From: Pythium myriotylum
Lineage: Eukaryota > Oomycota > Peronosporomycetes > Pythiales > Pythiaceae
Assembly: GCA_023091665.1 (NCBI GenBank)
Contig: JALJCQ010000027.1
Span: 558,001 to 622,000, forward strand
DNA: 64,000 nucleotides
Direction: 5' to 3'
Part shown: positions 19,859 to 28,205 of the stretch, piece after piece
Numbering within the stretch: position 1 is the stretch's first letter
How the letters are laid out: the number at the start of each line of letters is the position of its first letter
The notes under the pieces: generated by a model
The model's database searches: none
What the model saw: only the letters and a program-made list of their open reading frames with translations
What the model was told of the DNA's origin: nothing
Translations under genes and position numbers: made by a program

Positions 19859-20833
19859 CTAGATGACCTTGACAACGACCTTGCCCACAGCGCGGCGCGA
19901 CTGGACGCGCTCAACGCCCTCCACGAGCTTCTCGAAAGGAACGATCGTGTCCACGACAGGCTTGACCTTACCCTCGTCGATGAGCGCGGCGATCTTCGCT
20001 AGACCTTCGCCGCCTCCCTTGCCGCCCATCGAGATCGGAGTAGCGCCGATGGGCGGCTCAATCGGCTGTGGGATTGGCAGCAAGGACACGTAGCGACCGC
20101 CGTGCTTGAGCACAACTTGAGCGTCACCGTTCCATGACGCAGGCTCCATGCCGCAGTCGTAGATGAGGTCGATTGAGTTCTTCTCGATAACCTCGACCCA
20201 CTTCTGCGTGTGATAGTCGACAGTCACGTCGGCGCCAAGCGACTTTACGAACTCCGAGTTCTTTGCACTCGTGGTGGCAACAACGTGAGCTCCGATCGCC
20301 TTGGCGAATTGAATCGCGAAGATGCCAGTGGAGCTGCTGCCACCGAGAACAAGCAGACATTGTCCGGCCTTGAGATCGCCGTGCTCGAACAGACCTTGGT
20401 AAGAGGTCAGCGCGACGAGCGGGACACTCGCTGCGTGTTCGTGGTCGATGCTCTTGGGCTTGAGCGCAACTAGCCTCTCAGGAATGTCAATATATTCAGC
20501 CACAGTCCCGGAGCTAGGAGGCTCCGCGCGGGCGAACACTTCTTGACCAACTTGGAACGCCTTGACGTCTGCACCGACCTTAGCAACGACGCCCGACACA
20601 TCGTGCCCAAATCGGTACGGCTTCTCCACGCTAGGCTTACCGCCAGTGAAGAACTCGCCGGCCACCTCGAGGATCATGCAGTCAACTGGGTTGATAGACG
20701 CGCTGTGGACCTTGATGCGCACGCCATCGGCAGCAAGAGCGCCAGCAGGCACCTCACGGATTTTGAGTTGATCAGCGGCCTTGCCGTATTGCTCGTAGAT
20801 GAAGGCCTTGTACGTGGCTGGGGAGGCGGACAT
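19859..20833 (-). CDS. MDR-family quinone oxidoreductase / alcohol dehydrogenase-like protein
   Basis: 324 residues from ATG 20833. A GroES-like N-terminal half (KAFIYEQYG..., then GHDVSGVVAKVGADVKAFQVG near residues 85-105) is followed by a Rossmann half with LVLGGSSSTGIFAIQFAKA near 170. There is no zinc-ligand set, which fits the zeta-crystallin/quinone-oxidoreductase branch (NADPH plus quinone or enone). The C-terminus, RAVGKVVVKVI, is the usual end of this family. CGCAATCACAC is 135 bp upstream, as in two QRL genes, which suggests joint control (inference). It is divergent from the pirin gene. Confidence 0.85.
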   Translation of the reverse strand: MSASPATYKAFIYEQYGKAADQLKIREVPAGALAADGVRIKVHSASINPVDCMILEVAGEFFTGGKPSVEKPYRFGHDVSGVVAKVGADVKAFQVGQEVFARAEPPSSGTVAEYIDIPERLVALKPKSIDHEHAASVPLVALTSYQGLFEHGDLKAGQCLLVLGGSSSTGIFAIQFAKAIGAHVVATTSAKNSEFVKSLGADVTVDYHTQKWVEVIEKNSIDLIYDCGMEPASWNGDAQVVLKHGGRYVSLLPIPQPIEPPIGATPISMGGKGGGEGLAKIAALIDEGKVKPVVDTIVPFEKLVEGVERVQSRRAVGKVVVKVI

Positions 20834-21446
20834 CTTGCGGAGATGAGTGAGGTAGGGAGTGAGTGGGAGCTTGAAGACGAATTTCACAATGACTCGGATC
20901 GAGTAGTTGGCGTTGGCCTGGGCAAAAAGCCAGCGTGGATTACCAGAAGTTCTAGGCGTGTTGTGGCCGCAATCACACCACCAACTCAACCAGCACTCGG
21001 CTTGAAGCAAGCGGTGTGCCACCTTTCTGGATAGGACACTTGAAAAGAAGCGAATCGTTGGACTCGCATGAGGTTTTCTCACTCAGAATGCGTGAGATGC
21101 GTTGTACGAGCAATGTGGTCAAGTTGGGGGAGGGGAAACTGAGTTTAGCTCGCTTAAACCGATGTAGATAAGTTATAAAACGTTCTCAGATGACGTGTTT
21201 ACGCTTGACCCTTGACCACCCAGATTGTCTTCTTGAAGATCTTATCTCATATGGGAAGGTCTCCATCCTCGCGCATGGGAGAAGACAATCCCAGTGGTCT
21301 TCCGACAAACGTAAGCCCACGCATTCGCGACGACTACACCTTTGTTTCAAGCTAGTAGCTCTGTCCGCTCTCACGGACTGGTTCACTCTGCGATCTGCCC
21401 TCAAGACAACTTCCCAGGTCCGTCTCAGCTAGCAGCGCGCCCAACG
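20834..21446. promoter_or_regulatory. divergent promoter, MDR gene and pirin
   Basis: Initiator-like TCACTCCC repeats lie on the minus strand near 20845-20870. CGCAATCACAC is at 20968-20978. No gene is seen. Confidence 0.4.
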
Positions 21447-22499
21447 ATGGACCCCGCGTCGTCTTGCTACATTAAGAGATCTGCTTGGCTACTATTTTCC
21501 GTAGTTGCAGCTACTCTTTGTGCCGCTTGGGACGAGGGCCTCGTTGGAGTTTCTCTTTTCGGAGAGAATCGAGCTAACGGTGTCTGTCCCGCGCAGACCC
21601 ACCCATCCACCGATTCAGAATCCATGTTTCGCTCTCGCAACATCGCGATCAAGTACCTCACCAGAGAAGACCGCCACGGCCCAGGCGCTAGCATCCGCAA
21701 ACTTGTGGGCTCGGGCACCAAGGCTGACTACTTCGACCCATTCCTCATGCTTGATGAGGCCTACATTGCGAGGCCGACGACCTTCCCCGAGCACCCGCAC
21801 CGAGGCTTTGAGACTGTGTCGTACATCCTTCCGGACTGCAAGGGTAACTCGACACACGAAGACTTCCTCGGAAATAAGGGTGTCCTCTACCCTGGCGACT
21901 TGCAGTGGATGACGGCTGGCAGGGGTATCCTCCATGCCGAATGTCCTGGCTCAACCGAGCCGGCGCATGTGTTGCAACTTTGGTTGAACTTGCCAGCCAG
22001 GGCCAAGATGTGCGAGCCCCGCTACCAGGACATTCGTCGCGATACAGTGCCCCACGCATTTGACACCGAACGCAAAGTAGAGGCACTTGTCTTTGCCGGT
22101 GAAATCTTCGGCGTAAAAGGTCCCATCGAGACCATCACGGAAGTCACATTTATCCATTTCTTCGTCAAGAAAGACAGCAAGTTCGAGTACCCCATCCCTG
22201 AAGGCCACAACGCGTTTCTGTACTTGTTCAACGGAGGTATCACGGTCTCTGGAACGAAGGTGGATGCTCATCACGTGGTCGTGTTCGAGCAAGGAGGCGA
22301 TGGCCTCGAGATCACGTCGTCAGAAGGAGCCGAGTTTCTCGTTCTCAGTGGCAAGCCACTGAACGAGCCAGTAGCTCAACACGGCCCGTTCGTGATGAAC
22401 ACTGCCGATGAAATCAAGCAGGCGTTCTCCGACTTCCGGAGCGGAAAGAACGGGTTTGAGAACGCCCCTGGATGGAATCCGTCGGAGTCCTGGGATTAA
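21447..22499 (+). CDS. pirin-like cupin protein with hydrophobic N-terminus
   Basis: 350 residues. The pirin core has HPHRGFETVSYIL, PGDLQWMTAGRGI and LHAE. The four metal ligands of human pirin (two His, one His, one Glu) correspond to His116, His118, His163 and Glu165 here. Pirins bind Fe and act as quercetinase-like dioxygenases or nuclear cofactors. This one carries about 60 extra N-terminal residues with a hydrophobic run (AWLLFSVVAATLCAAW, about 13-28), suggesting a signal anchor or organelle targeting. If the first in-frame Met of the core (21624) is used, a normal 291-residue pirin results. Both starts are possible. Confidence 0.85.
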   Translation: MDPASSCYIKRSAWLLFSVVAATLCAAWDEGLVGVSLFGENRANGVCPAQTHPSTDSESMFRSRNIAIKYLTREDRHGPGASIRKLVGSGTKADYFDPFLMLDEAYIARPTTFPEHPHRGFETVSYILPDCKGNSTHEDFLGNKGVLYPGDLQWMTAGRGILHAECPGSTEPAHVLQLWLNLPARAKMCEPRYQDIRRDTVPHAFDTERKVEALVFAGEIFGVKGPIETITEVTFIHFFVKKDSKFEYPIPEGHNAFLYLFNGGITVSGTKVDAHHVVVFEQGGDGLEITSSEGAEFLVLSGKPLNEPVAQHGPFVMNTADEIKQAFSDFRSGKNGFENAPGWNPSESWD

Positions 22500-22959
22500 G
22501 CGTGGAGTTTGCGCGACTACTCACTTCAGTAATTCGAATGAGAACATTTTCTGTGTGCAAATACATTCCTCCTTCAATGGTGTTTGGTTTCTTCCGATAA
22601 ATTGAAGATGTACTCATTACCGGATCCCCACATGTAGCTCCTGTTAGACATCCATGTAAGCTTTCGTCCCGAGGGGGCGCACTGACTTGGAACTCGAGCT
22701 CTTAACGCAACTAACATAAAAGATGCTTTGTAATTGGGTCTGCGCTACGTGTCGTGTCGATTTGTCCGCTTTGTTCGAGATGTTGATGGTTTGGCCTAAG
22801 TGGAGTCGGAGCCAATCCCACGCAACTCACCACTCGTAAGCCGGACAATAGAAGTATAAGCCATGAGCTTGAGAACCACAGAGCATTGGAAGTGTGAATT
22901 AGAATGGAGGTGGTAGCTAGAGCCGAAAAGCTATGAACTCGGGCACAGCGAAGATCAGT
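22500..22959. other. intergenic, no gene seen
   Basis: Convergent spacer between pirin and QRL-10. It lies close to the axis of the inverted block duplication (about 22.5 kb). Confidence 0.4.
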
Positions 22960-23862
22960 TTACATCGCCTGAAGAATCGGCTTGACAGCCTCGACCCATT
23001 CCCTGTGAGGCACAGGATCACGGCCAACGAGCGTCTTAAAGTCGTTCGCCAGTGGGCCCGAGGCGCCTTCAGCCTGGGCTGTGTCGAACGAAGCGATGAT
23101 TGCGGCAACAACCTCCGGAAGTCCTGTCGCAGCAGCGATGCGCTGTCCAAGATCCTCAACCGAGACTTGGACGACTTCAATAGGCGTGCCAAGCGCCGCA
23201 CTGAAATTCGCGACCACCTCGTCGATCGTGAGGCCGACTGTTCCAGACAGCTCAAATACATGATTCGCATAGCTGTTGCTAGCGAGAGCGGCGGCGCCAG
23301 CCAACGCGAGGTCGTCGCGAGAGATTCCTGCAAGCTTGCCGTCCTTTGCAGCCGAGTACCACTTGCCTGTTTGTTTGGCTCCGGGCACGCTCATGAAGTC
23401 TTTCTCGAAGTAGAGTCCGTTGCGCAGAAGCGAGTAGCTTTGGATCTTGCTCTCGCGGATGTATGCCTCTGTCGCCGCGTGGTCTCGGCCAGCAAAGCCT
23501 GTGCGTTTCTCAACGTTGTGTACAGACGTGTACAAGACGTGTTTGACACCAGCGGCGATAAAAGCATCAACTGCCAGCTTGTGTCCGTTTAGGCGATCCG
23601 GATCGGTACCGCTAATGAGAAGAGCACGGTCGATTCCCTTAGCAGCCTCTTGGATCGACGCGGTATCGTTGAAATCGAATCGAACAGTCTTGACGCCCCG
23701 GTCGGCAAACTCCTTGAGTTTACCGGGGTTGCGGGAACCAGCAACGATGTTGGCCGGCGAGACCTTGAGCGTATCGAGCAGATGCTTGACGGTGAGCTGT
23801 CCGAGTTGGCCTGACGCGCCGGTGACGAGGAGCTTGGCGTTGGTGTCGACGGTGACGGCCAT
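22960..23862 (-). CDS. QorB/NmrA-like reductase, QRL-10
   Basis: 300 residues, with GASGQLG at 15-21. It shares the ISGTDPDR loop with QRL-2; the later block is LRNGLYFEKD. Its codon use is a little less GC-rich than QRL-9 or QRL-12, suggesting an older copy. Initiator-like CCATTCTCCAATC lies about 50 bp upstream (23901-23914). Confidence 0.85.
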   Translation of the reverse strand: MAVTVDTNAKLLVTGASGQLGQLTVKHLLDTLKVSPANIVAGSRNPGKLKEFADRGVKTVRFDFNDTASIQEAAKGIDRALLISGTDPDRLNGHKLAVDAFIAAGVKHVLYTSVHNVEKRTGFAGRDHAATEAYIRESKIQSYSLLRNGLYFEKDFMSVPGAKQTGKWYSAAKDGKLAGISRDDLALAGAAALASNSYANHVFELSGTVGLTIDEVVANFSAALGTPIEVVQVSVEDLGQRIAAATGLPEVVAAIIASFDTAQAEGASGPLANDFKTLVGRDPVPHREWVEAVKPILQAM

Positions 23863-24241
23863 GGTGACGGTGCTTGTTGGGGGCTTGGTGGAGAGAAAGT
23901 AGATTGGAGAATGGGAGAAGTGTGGTGAGCGAACTTTGTGTGCGTTGCTTGAACCTTGTGCGTTATACTCGCACAACGTTCAATCTACGTAGTATACTGT
24001 CTCCTGAAGTCTAGGATTCGCCTGAAAAATGTGGTGATAATCAGGATGGTACAGTAAGAATTCGAGATGGCTACATATGTTTATCTCCCCGCTTCACAAT
24101 GGGGATGGCGACAGATCCTTTTCCGGGCGAATCCGCTGAGCCTTTCGCAACTAGTGATTGTAGGCATTCATGCAGGTCTTTACTGACTGCAAGAGTCTTC
24201 TGCTGTTTTGAGTATACACATACACCCAACCAACTTGCTAT
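23863..24241. promoter_or_regulatory. upstream region of QRL-10
   Basis: GATTCGCCTG...GTGATAA at 24015-24040, 153 bp before the ATG, and TGTAGCCATCT on the minus strand at 24065-24075. Confidence 0.5.
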
Positions 24242-25153
24242 CTAAACTCCGATGCGCTGGATAGCCTTCTCGTTTTCCTCCAGCCAAGCGGCGTACGAAA
24301 GTGGGTCCCGTCCAACCAATGCTTTGAAATAGTTGTCTAGCGGACCTGCTAGCCCGGATGCGATGTTGGCTTCGTACGTGGACATCATCGCAGCCACAGC
24401 GGTCGGGAGCCCTGTCATCTCTTCAATCCGCTCAGCGTACTGGTCCATCGTCACTTGCACGACGTCAACAGGACGCCCAATCGCTTTGCTCACATGGGAG
24501 GCGATCTCTTGTGCGGTAAGACCAACGACTCCCGAGAGTTCGTAGATCTGGTTGTCGTAGTTATCGCTGGCGAGCGCCATTGCGTTAGCCAACGCAACGT
24601 CGCTTCTTGAAATGCCGGCAAGCTCACCATCATGCGACGCGCTGTACCACTTGCCCGTAAGTTTAGCCACACCGATCGAGAGAAAATCTTTCTCGAAGTA
24701 GACACCATTTCGAAGGAACGTGTAGCCAGGAATACCGCTCTCGCGGATGAGCTTCTCCGTGACAACATGGTCTCCCGCGACGAATGCAACCGAGTGATCG
24801 GCGTTGTGAAGTGATGTGTAGAGAATGTGGCGAACACCAGCAGTGACCAGCGCCTTGACAGCAGCCTCGTGGCCCGGTAGACGATTGAACATGTCGTTGC
24901 TGCTGATCTTGAGGGCGCGGTCGACACCGACGGCAGCTTTTTCAACGGACGTCGCGTCATTAAAGTCGAGGAAGCAGGTCGTGATGCCGCGGTCGGTGAA
25001 AGCCTGGAGCTTGCTCGGGTTGCGAGAGCCTGCGACGACGCGGCTTGGATCGATCCGTAGCGTGTCGAGCAGGTGTTGGAGCACAAGCTGGCCGAGGCGA
25101 CCCGACGCGCCTGTGACCAGAAGCCGCGCCGAGGCGTCGATGGTAGTTGGCAT
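24242..25153 (-). CDS. QorB/NmrA-like reductase, QRL-11
   Basis: 303 residues from MPTTID, with GASGRLG at 15-21 (Arg for Gln). ISSNDMFNRLPGHE and LRNGVYFEKD are present; SASHDGELAG replaces the usual SAAKDGKLAG. It is the most divergent full-length member on this strand. It is divergent from QRL-12 across a 450-bp promoter. Confidence 0.84.
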   Translation of the reverse strand: MPTTIDASARLLVTGASGRLGQLVLQHLLDTLRIDPSRVVAGSRNPSKLQAFTDRGITTCFLDFNDATSVEKAAVGVDRALKISSNDMFNRLPGHEAAVKALVTAGVRHILYTSLHNADHSVAFVAGDHVVTEKLIRESGIPGYTFLRNGVYFEKDFLSIGVAKLTGKWYSASHDGELAGISRSDVALANAMALASDNYDNQIYELSGVVGLTAQEIASHVSKAIGRPVDVVQVTMDQYAERIEEMTGLPTAVAAMMSTYEANIASGLAGPLDNYFKALVGRDPLSYAAWLEENEKAIQRIGV

Positions 25154-25604
25154 CTTCCGTGTGGTGGGAGGCAGTGTGAGGCTCGCGTGGACTCGGTTCC
25201 CTGGTCCCGCTCGTAATCCCTCCACTCTTCGCCGACGACGAATCACAGACGGATTGAAGATCTCGCAGACAATTGGGAAGACAGAGCGGGTGGCTGCGAT
25301 CTGTGATTGCGTTGCACGGGAGACTGTCGCACCCATCACCCTTGCCATGCGGGACTGTCTTCCCCACAGATGTATCATCCTGATTCGCCTGCAAAGCAAG
25401 TGATAAACATGGTGGCGCACGTCGCAGATTCGTACTGTCTTGGATCAGTACGAAAAGGATCCGTAATAGATTCCTCGAGTTGGCACACGCCCTGGATGAG
25501 TCGCAGTGAACTGCTCGATGCCCTGGGCTCAGAATAGCTCACTCCTCAATCTCCAAGCTCCCACGCACTCCCCACCACCCCACCAAACCACCACCACCAC
25601 CGCC
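25154..25604. promoter_or_regulatory. divergent promoter QRL-11 / QRL-12
   Basis: TGTGATTGCG (inverted CGCAATCACA) at 25302-25311 and GATTCGCCTG...GTGATAA at 25382-25406 serve the QRL-11 side. The initiator GCTCACTCCTCAATCTCC (25537-25554) precedes QRL-12 by about 65 bp. Confidence 0.5.
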
Positions 25605-26651
25605 ATGGCCGTCACCGTCGACACCAACGCCAAGCTCCTCGTCACCGGCGCCTCCGGACAGCTCGGACAGCTCGTCGTCAAGCACCTGCTCGACACGCTC
25701 AAGGTCACGCCGGCCAACATCGTCGCCGGCTCGCGCAACCCAGACAAGCTCAAGGCGTTCGCCGACCGCGGCGTCAAGACCGTGCGCATCGACTTCAACG
25801 ACGCCGCGACCGTCGAAGAGGCCGCCAAGGGCATCGACCGCGCGCTGCTCATCAGCAGCGACGACATGTTCAACCGCCTCACGGGCCAGAAGGTCGCGGT
25901 CGCCGCGTTCGCCAAGGCCGGCGTCAAGCACATCCTCTACACGTCCATCCACAACGTCGACAAGTCGATCGCGTTCGGCCAGGCCGACCACGCCGGCACC
26001 GAGGCCGCGATCGTCGAGACCAAGATCAGCTACACGTTCTTGCGCAACGGCATGTACTTCGAGAACGCGCTTGGCTCGGTCACGGGCGCCAAGCACACGG
26101 GCAAGTGGCCGTCGGCCGCCAAGGACGGCAAGCTCGCGGCGCTCTCGCGCGACGACCTCGCGCTCGCCAACGCCTCGGCGCTCGCCAGCAACAACTACGA
26201 CAACCAGATCTACGAGCTCACGGGCAGCGTGGGTCGCACGGTCGAGGAGTTCGCGGCCAACATCAGCAAGGCTATCGGCAAGACCATCGAGGTGGCGCAT
26301 GTGACGGTGGACGAGCTGGCGCAGGGCGTCGTGGCCGCGACGGGGTGGCCTCTCGAGGCTGGCAAGGCCGTCGCGTCGTTCGACACGAACACGGCTGCGG
26401 GCAACTTCGAGCCTGTGGGTGACGACTTTGAGAAGCTGGTGGGCCGCAAGCCGCACTCGCACGAGGAGTGGGTTGAGGCGAACAAGGAGATGTTGATCGC
26501 GCTGTAAGTTGGTACAGCCCTGTAGTGTTTGATGTGAGATGACCCCCCACAATAAGACTACCCTGTTTTCATGACCCATGCTTGCATTCACTGTGCTTTA
26601 TGCTGTTCTAAGAGTTGAAGTGCATTCATGTCGCCTTTGTCGAGCAGTTTT
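25561..26651. repeat. right arm of inverted duplication pair 2
   Basis: Reverse complement of about 18304-19400. It abuts the right arm of pair 3 directly at about 26652. Confidence 0.82.
25605..26507 (+). CDS. QorB/NmrA-like reductase, QRL-12
   Basis: 300 residues, protein identical to QRL-9. The promoter upstream of the roughly 45-bp shared leader is different, so the two identical enzymes probably respond to different signals (inference). Confidence 0.87.
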   Translation: MAVTVDTNAKLLVTGASGQLGQLVVKHLLDTLKVTPANIVAGSRNPDKLKAFADRGVKTVRIDFNDAATVEEAAKGIDRALLISSDDMFNRLTGQKVAVAAFAKAGVKHILYTSIHNVDKSIAFGQADHAGTEAAIVETKISYTFLRNGMYFENALGSVTGAKHTGKWPSAAKDGKLAALSRDDLALANASALASNNYDNQIYELTGSVGRTVEEFAANISKAIGKTIEVAHVTVDELAQGVVAATGWPLEAGKAVASFDTNTAAGNFEPVGDDFEKLVGRKPHSHEEWVEANKEMLIAL

Positions 26652-26865
26652 GTTCACCCCGGGATGGATTTCCTTGAAGATCGGTCTCTGCCCTTCACAC
26701 CGATCGACGAAGGAGATGGGTGGATGCTCATTATGGGCGCATGGCTCTATGGTTTTTGGTGGTCAAGTGCAGCCTCCACACAGTTCACGTGCGGCGTTGA
26801 ATTAGTATGTCATCTCTAGTGTATGTAATCTTTAAATCTACAGTCATTGCTGGCGAGTTCTTGGC
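26508..26865. other. junction of two duplicated segments
   Basis: Convergent spacer. The left part (to about 26651) matches the flank of QRL-9; the right part (from about 26653) matches the flank of QRL-7. In the source region these flanks are 2.5 kb apart. Confidence 0.7.
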
Positions 26866-27789
26866 CTATGCCACATACAAAAGCTCGTCTCGGTTGGCAT
26901 CGGTCCACTGAGCATGTGTCATTGGATCTCGGCCCGTTAGTTTCTTGAAGTCGTTGCCACGCGCCTCAGCCAGCCCCGCCGCGACATGCGTATCCATTGC
27001 CACGAAAGCTCTCGCCTCTGCGACCGACACGCCCGTGCTGTGGACGAGGCCTTGCACGAGCTCTTCTTCTGGAACGTACTCGGCACAGATGCGTCGTCCC
27101 ACGGCCTTGCCGACGTTGTTGACGATTTCGTCGATAGTCAGGGCCTGGGTGGATGACAACTCGTAGATCTGGCTCTCCGTCTTGTCGTTGACGAGCGCCG
27201 TCGCTGCCGCAAGCGCCGCGTCATCCCTTGCAATGCCTGCCAGTCTGCCGTTCTTACACGCACTGTACCACTTGCCACAGTAGTGACTCGTGCCGGCGAT
27301 CCACACGGCCTCGTTGTCGAAGTAGACGCTGTTGCGGAGGAACGTGAACTGGTGCACGCCGCTGGCGCGGATGTAGGCCTCAGTTGCCCGGTGGTCGCCA
27401 GCGACAACCGCCGCCGCCTGGTCTGCGTTGAGGAAGGATGTATAGAGAATGTGGCGAACGCCTGCGGCGACAAATGCATCGACAGCAGTCTTGTGCTGCG
27501 AGAGGCGTCGAGGGGTGTCGGGCGTGCTGATGAGCAGGACGCGGTCGATGCCACGAGCCGCGTACTCGACCGAAGCGGCATCATCGAAGTCTAGCCATCG
27601 GGCTTCGACCCCGAGGTCCATCCACTCGTGGAGATTCTCAGGTGTCCTGGAGCCCGCAACGATGCGATTGGGAGCGACATGAAGCGACTCGAGCAAGTGG
27701 TGGAGCACCATGCGGCTGAGGTTCCCACAGGCGCCGAGCACGCGCGAACTGTCGACAGAACGGTCTTGCTGGGGCAATGAGGCCGGCAT
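26653..27789. repeat. right arm of inverted duplication pair 3
   Basis: Reverse complement of about 14663-15803. It is nearly identical except for the N-terminal about 35 codons of the gene. Confidence 0.8.
26866..27789 (-). CDS. QorB/NmrA-like reductase with damaged dinucleotide motif, QRL-13
   Basis: 307 residues, an open frame. From about residue 37 onward it is identical to QRL-7. Within the first 36 residues it has several substitutions and a 6-nt deletion removing the Val-Thr of beta-1. The third Gly of GxxGxxG is Ser, so QRL-7's VTGACGNLG becomes LGACGNLS. NAD(P)H binding is probably impaired. It may be a dying duplicate or a binding-deficient regulator. A very good initiator lies 20 bp upstream. 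Confidence 0.8.
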   Translation of the reverse strand: MPASLPQQDRSVDSSRVLGACGNLSRMVLHHLLESLHVAPNRIVAGSRTPENLHEWMDLGVEARWLDFDDAASVEYAARGIDRVLLISTPDTPRRLSQHKTAVDAFVAAGVRHILYTSFLNADQAAAVVAGDHRATEAYIRASGVHQFTFLRNSVYFDNEAVWIAGTSHYCGKWYSACKNGRLAGIARDDAALAAATALVNDKTESQIYELSSTQALTIDEIVNNVGKAVGRRICAEYVPEEELVQGLVHSTGVSVAEARAFVAMDTHVAAGLAEARGNDFKKLTGRDPMTHAQWTDANRDELLYVA

Positions 27790-27790
27790 A

Positions 27791-27811
27791 GCGGAGTAAA
27801 TTGAAGAATGA
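27791..27811 (-). promoter_or_regulatory. oomycete initiator of QRL-13
   Basis: The minus strand reads TCATTCTTCAATTTAC, close to a perfect Inr. The predicted leader is only about 20 nt. TGTAGCCAT occurs on the plus strand at 27879-27887. Confidence 0.6.
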
Positions 27812-28205
27812 GTAGTTTACTGCAGGGTGTCTACACTTTGTGAGACAGTGCTGCTGAATTCGTGTGACAAAACTGAAGTGTAGCCATTTACACAAACGAC
27901 TCGAAGGTGGATTGGCGGATATTGAGTATACTGGATTCCATTCAAGAGCGATAGACCAAACTATCCCACCGAGCGATGAGTCCAAGGCCCTCATTCTCGT
28001 CAGAAGACTAGTCGCCATGCAGTGGAGACAGCCAAGTGTTGAGTCTGTTTTGTCGTCAACCCATCAAGATTTTGAACGATGTCCTTCGTATGCGAAAGAT
28101 GCCCATCAAGGATTTACGCAACACCAAATGCTCAAGAGTCTTGCATTTCCGATACATGAATGAATTTCTACTAATTTCGCTTCATCCTCATAACAATTAC
28201 CATCA
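27812..28205. other. intergenic, no gene seen
   Basis: Spacer between the QRL-13 promoter and the 3' end of the first phosphatase. No gene seen. Confidence 0.4.
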
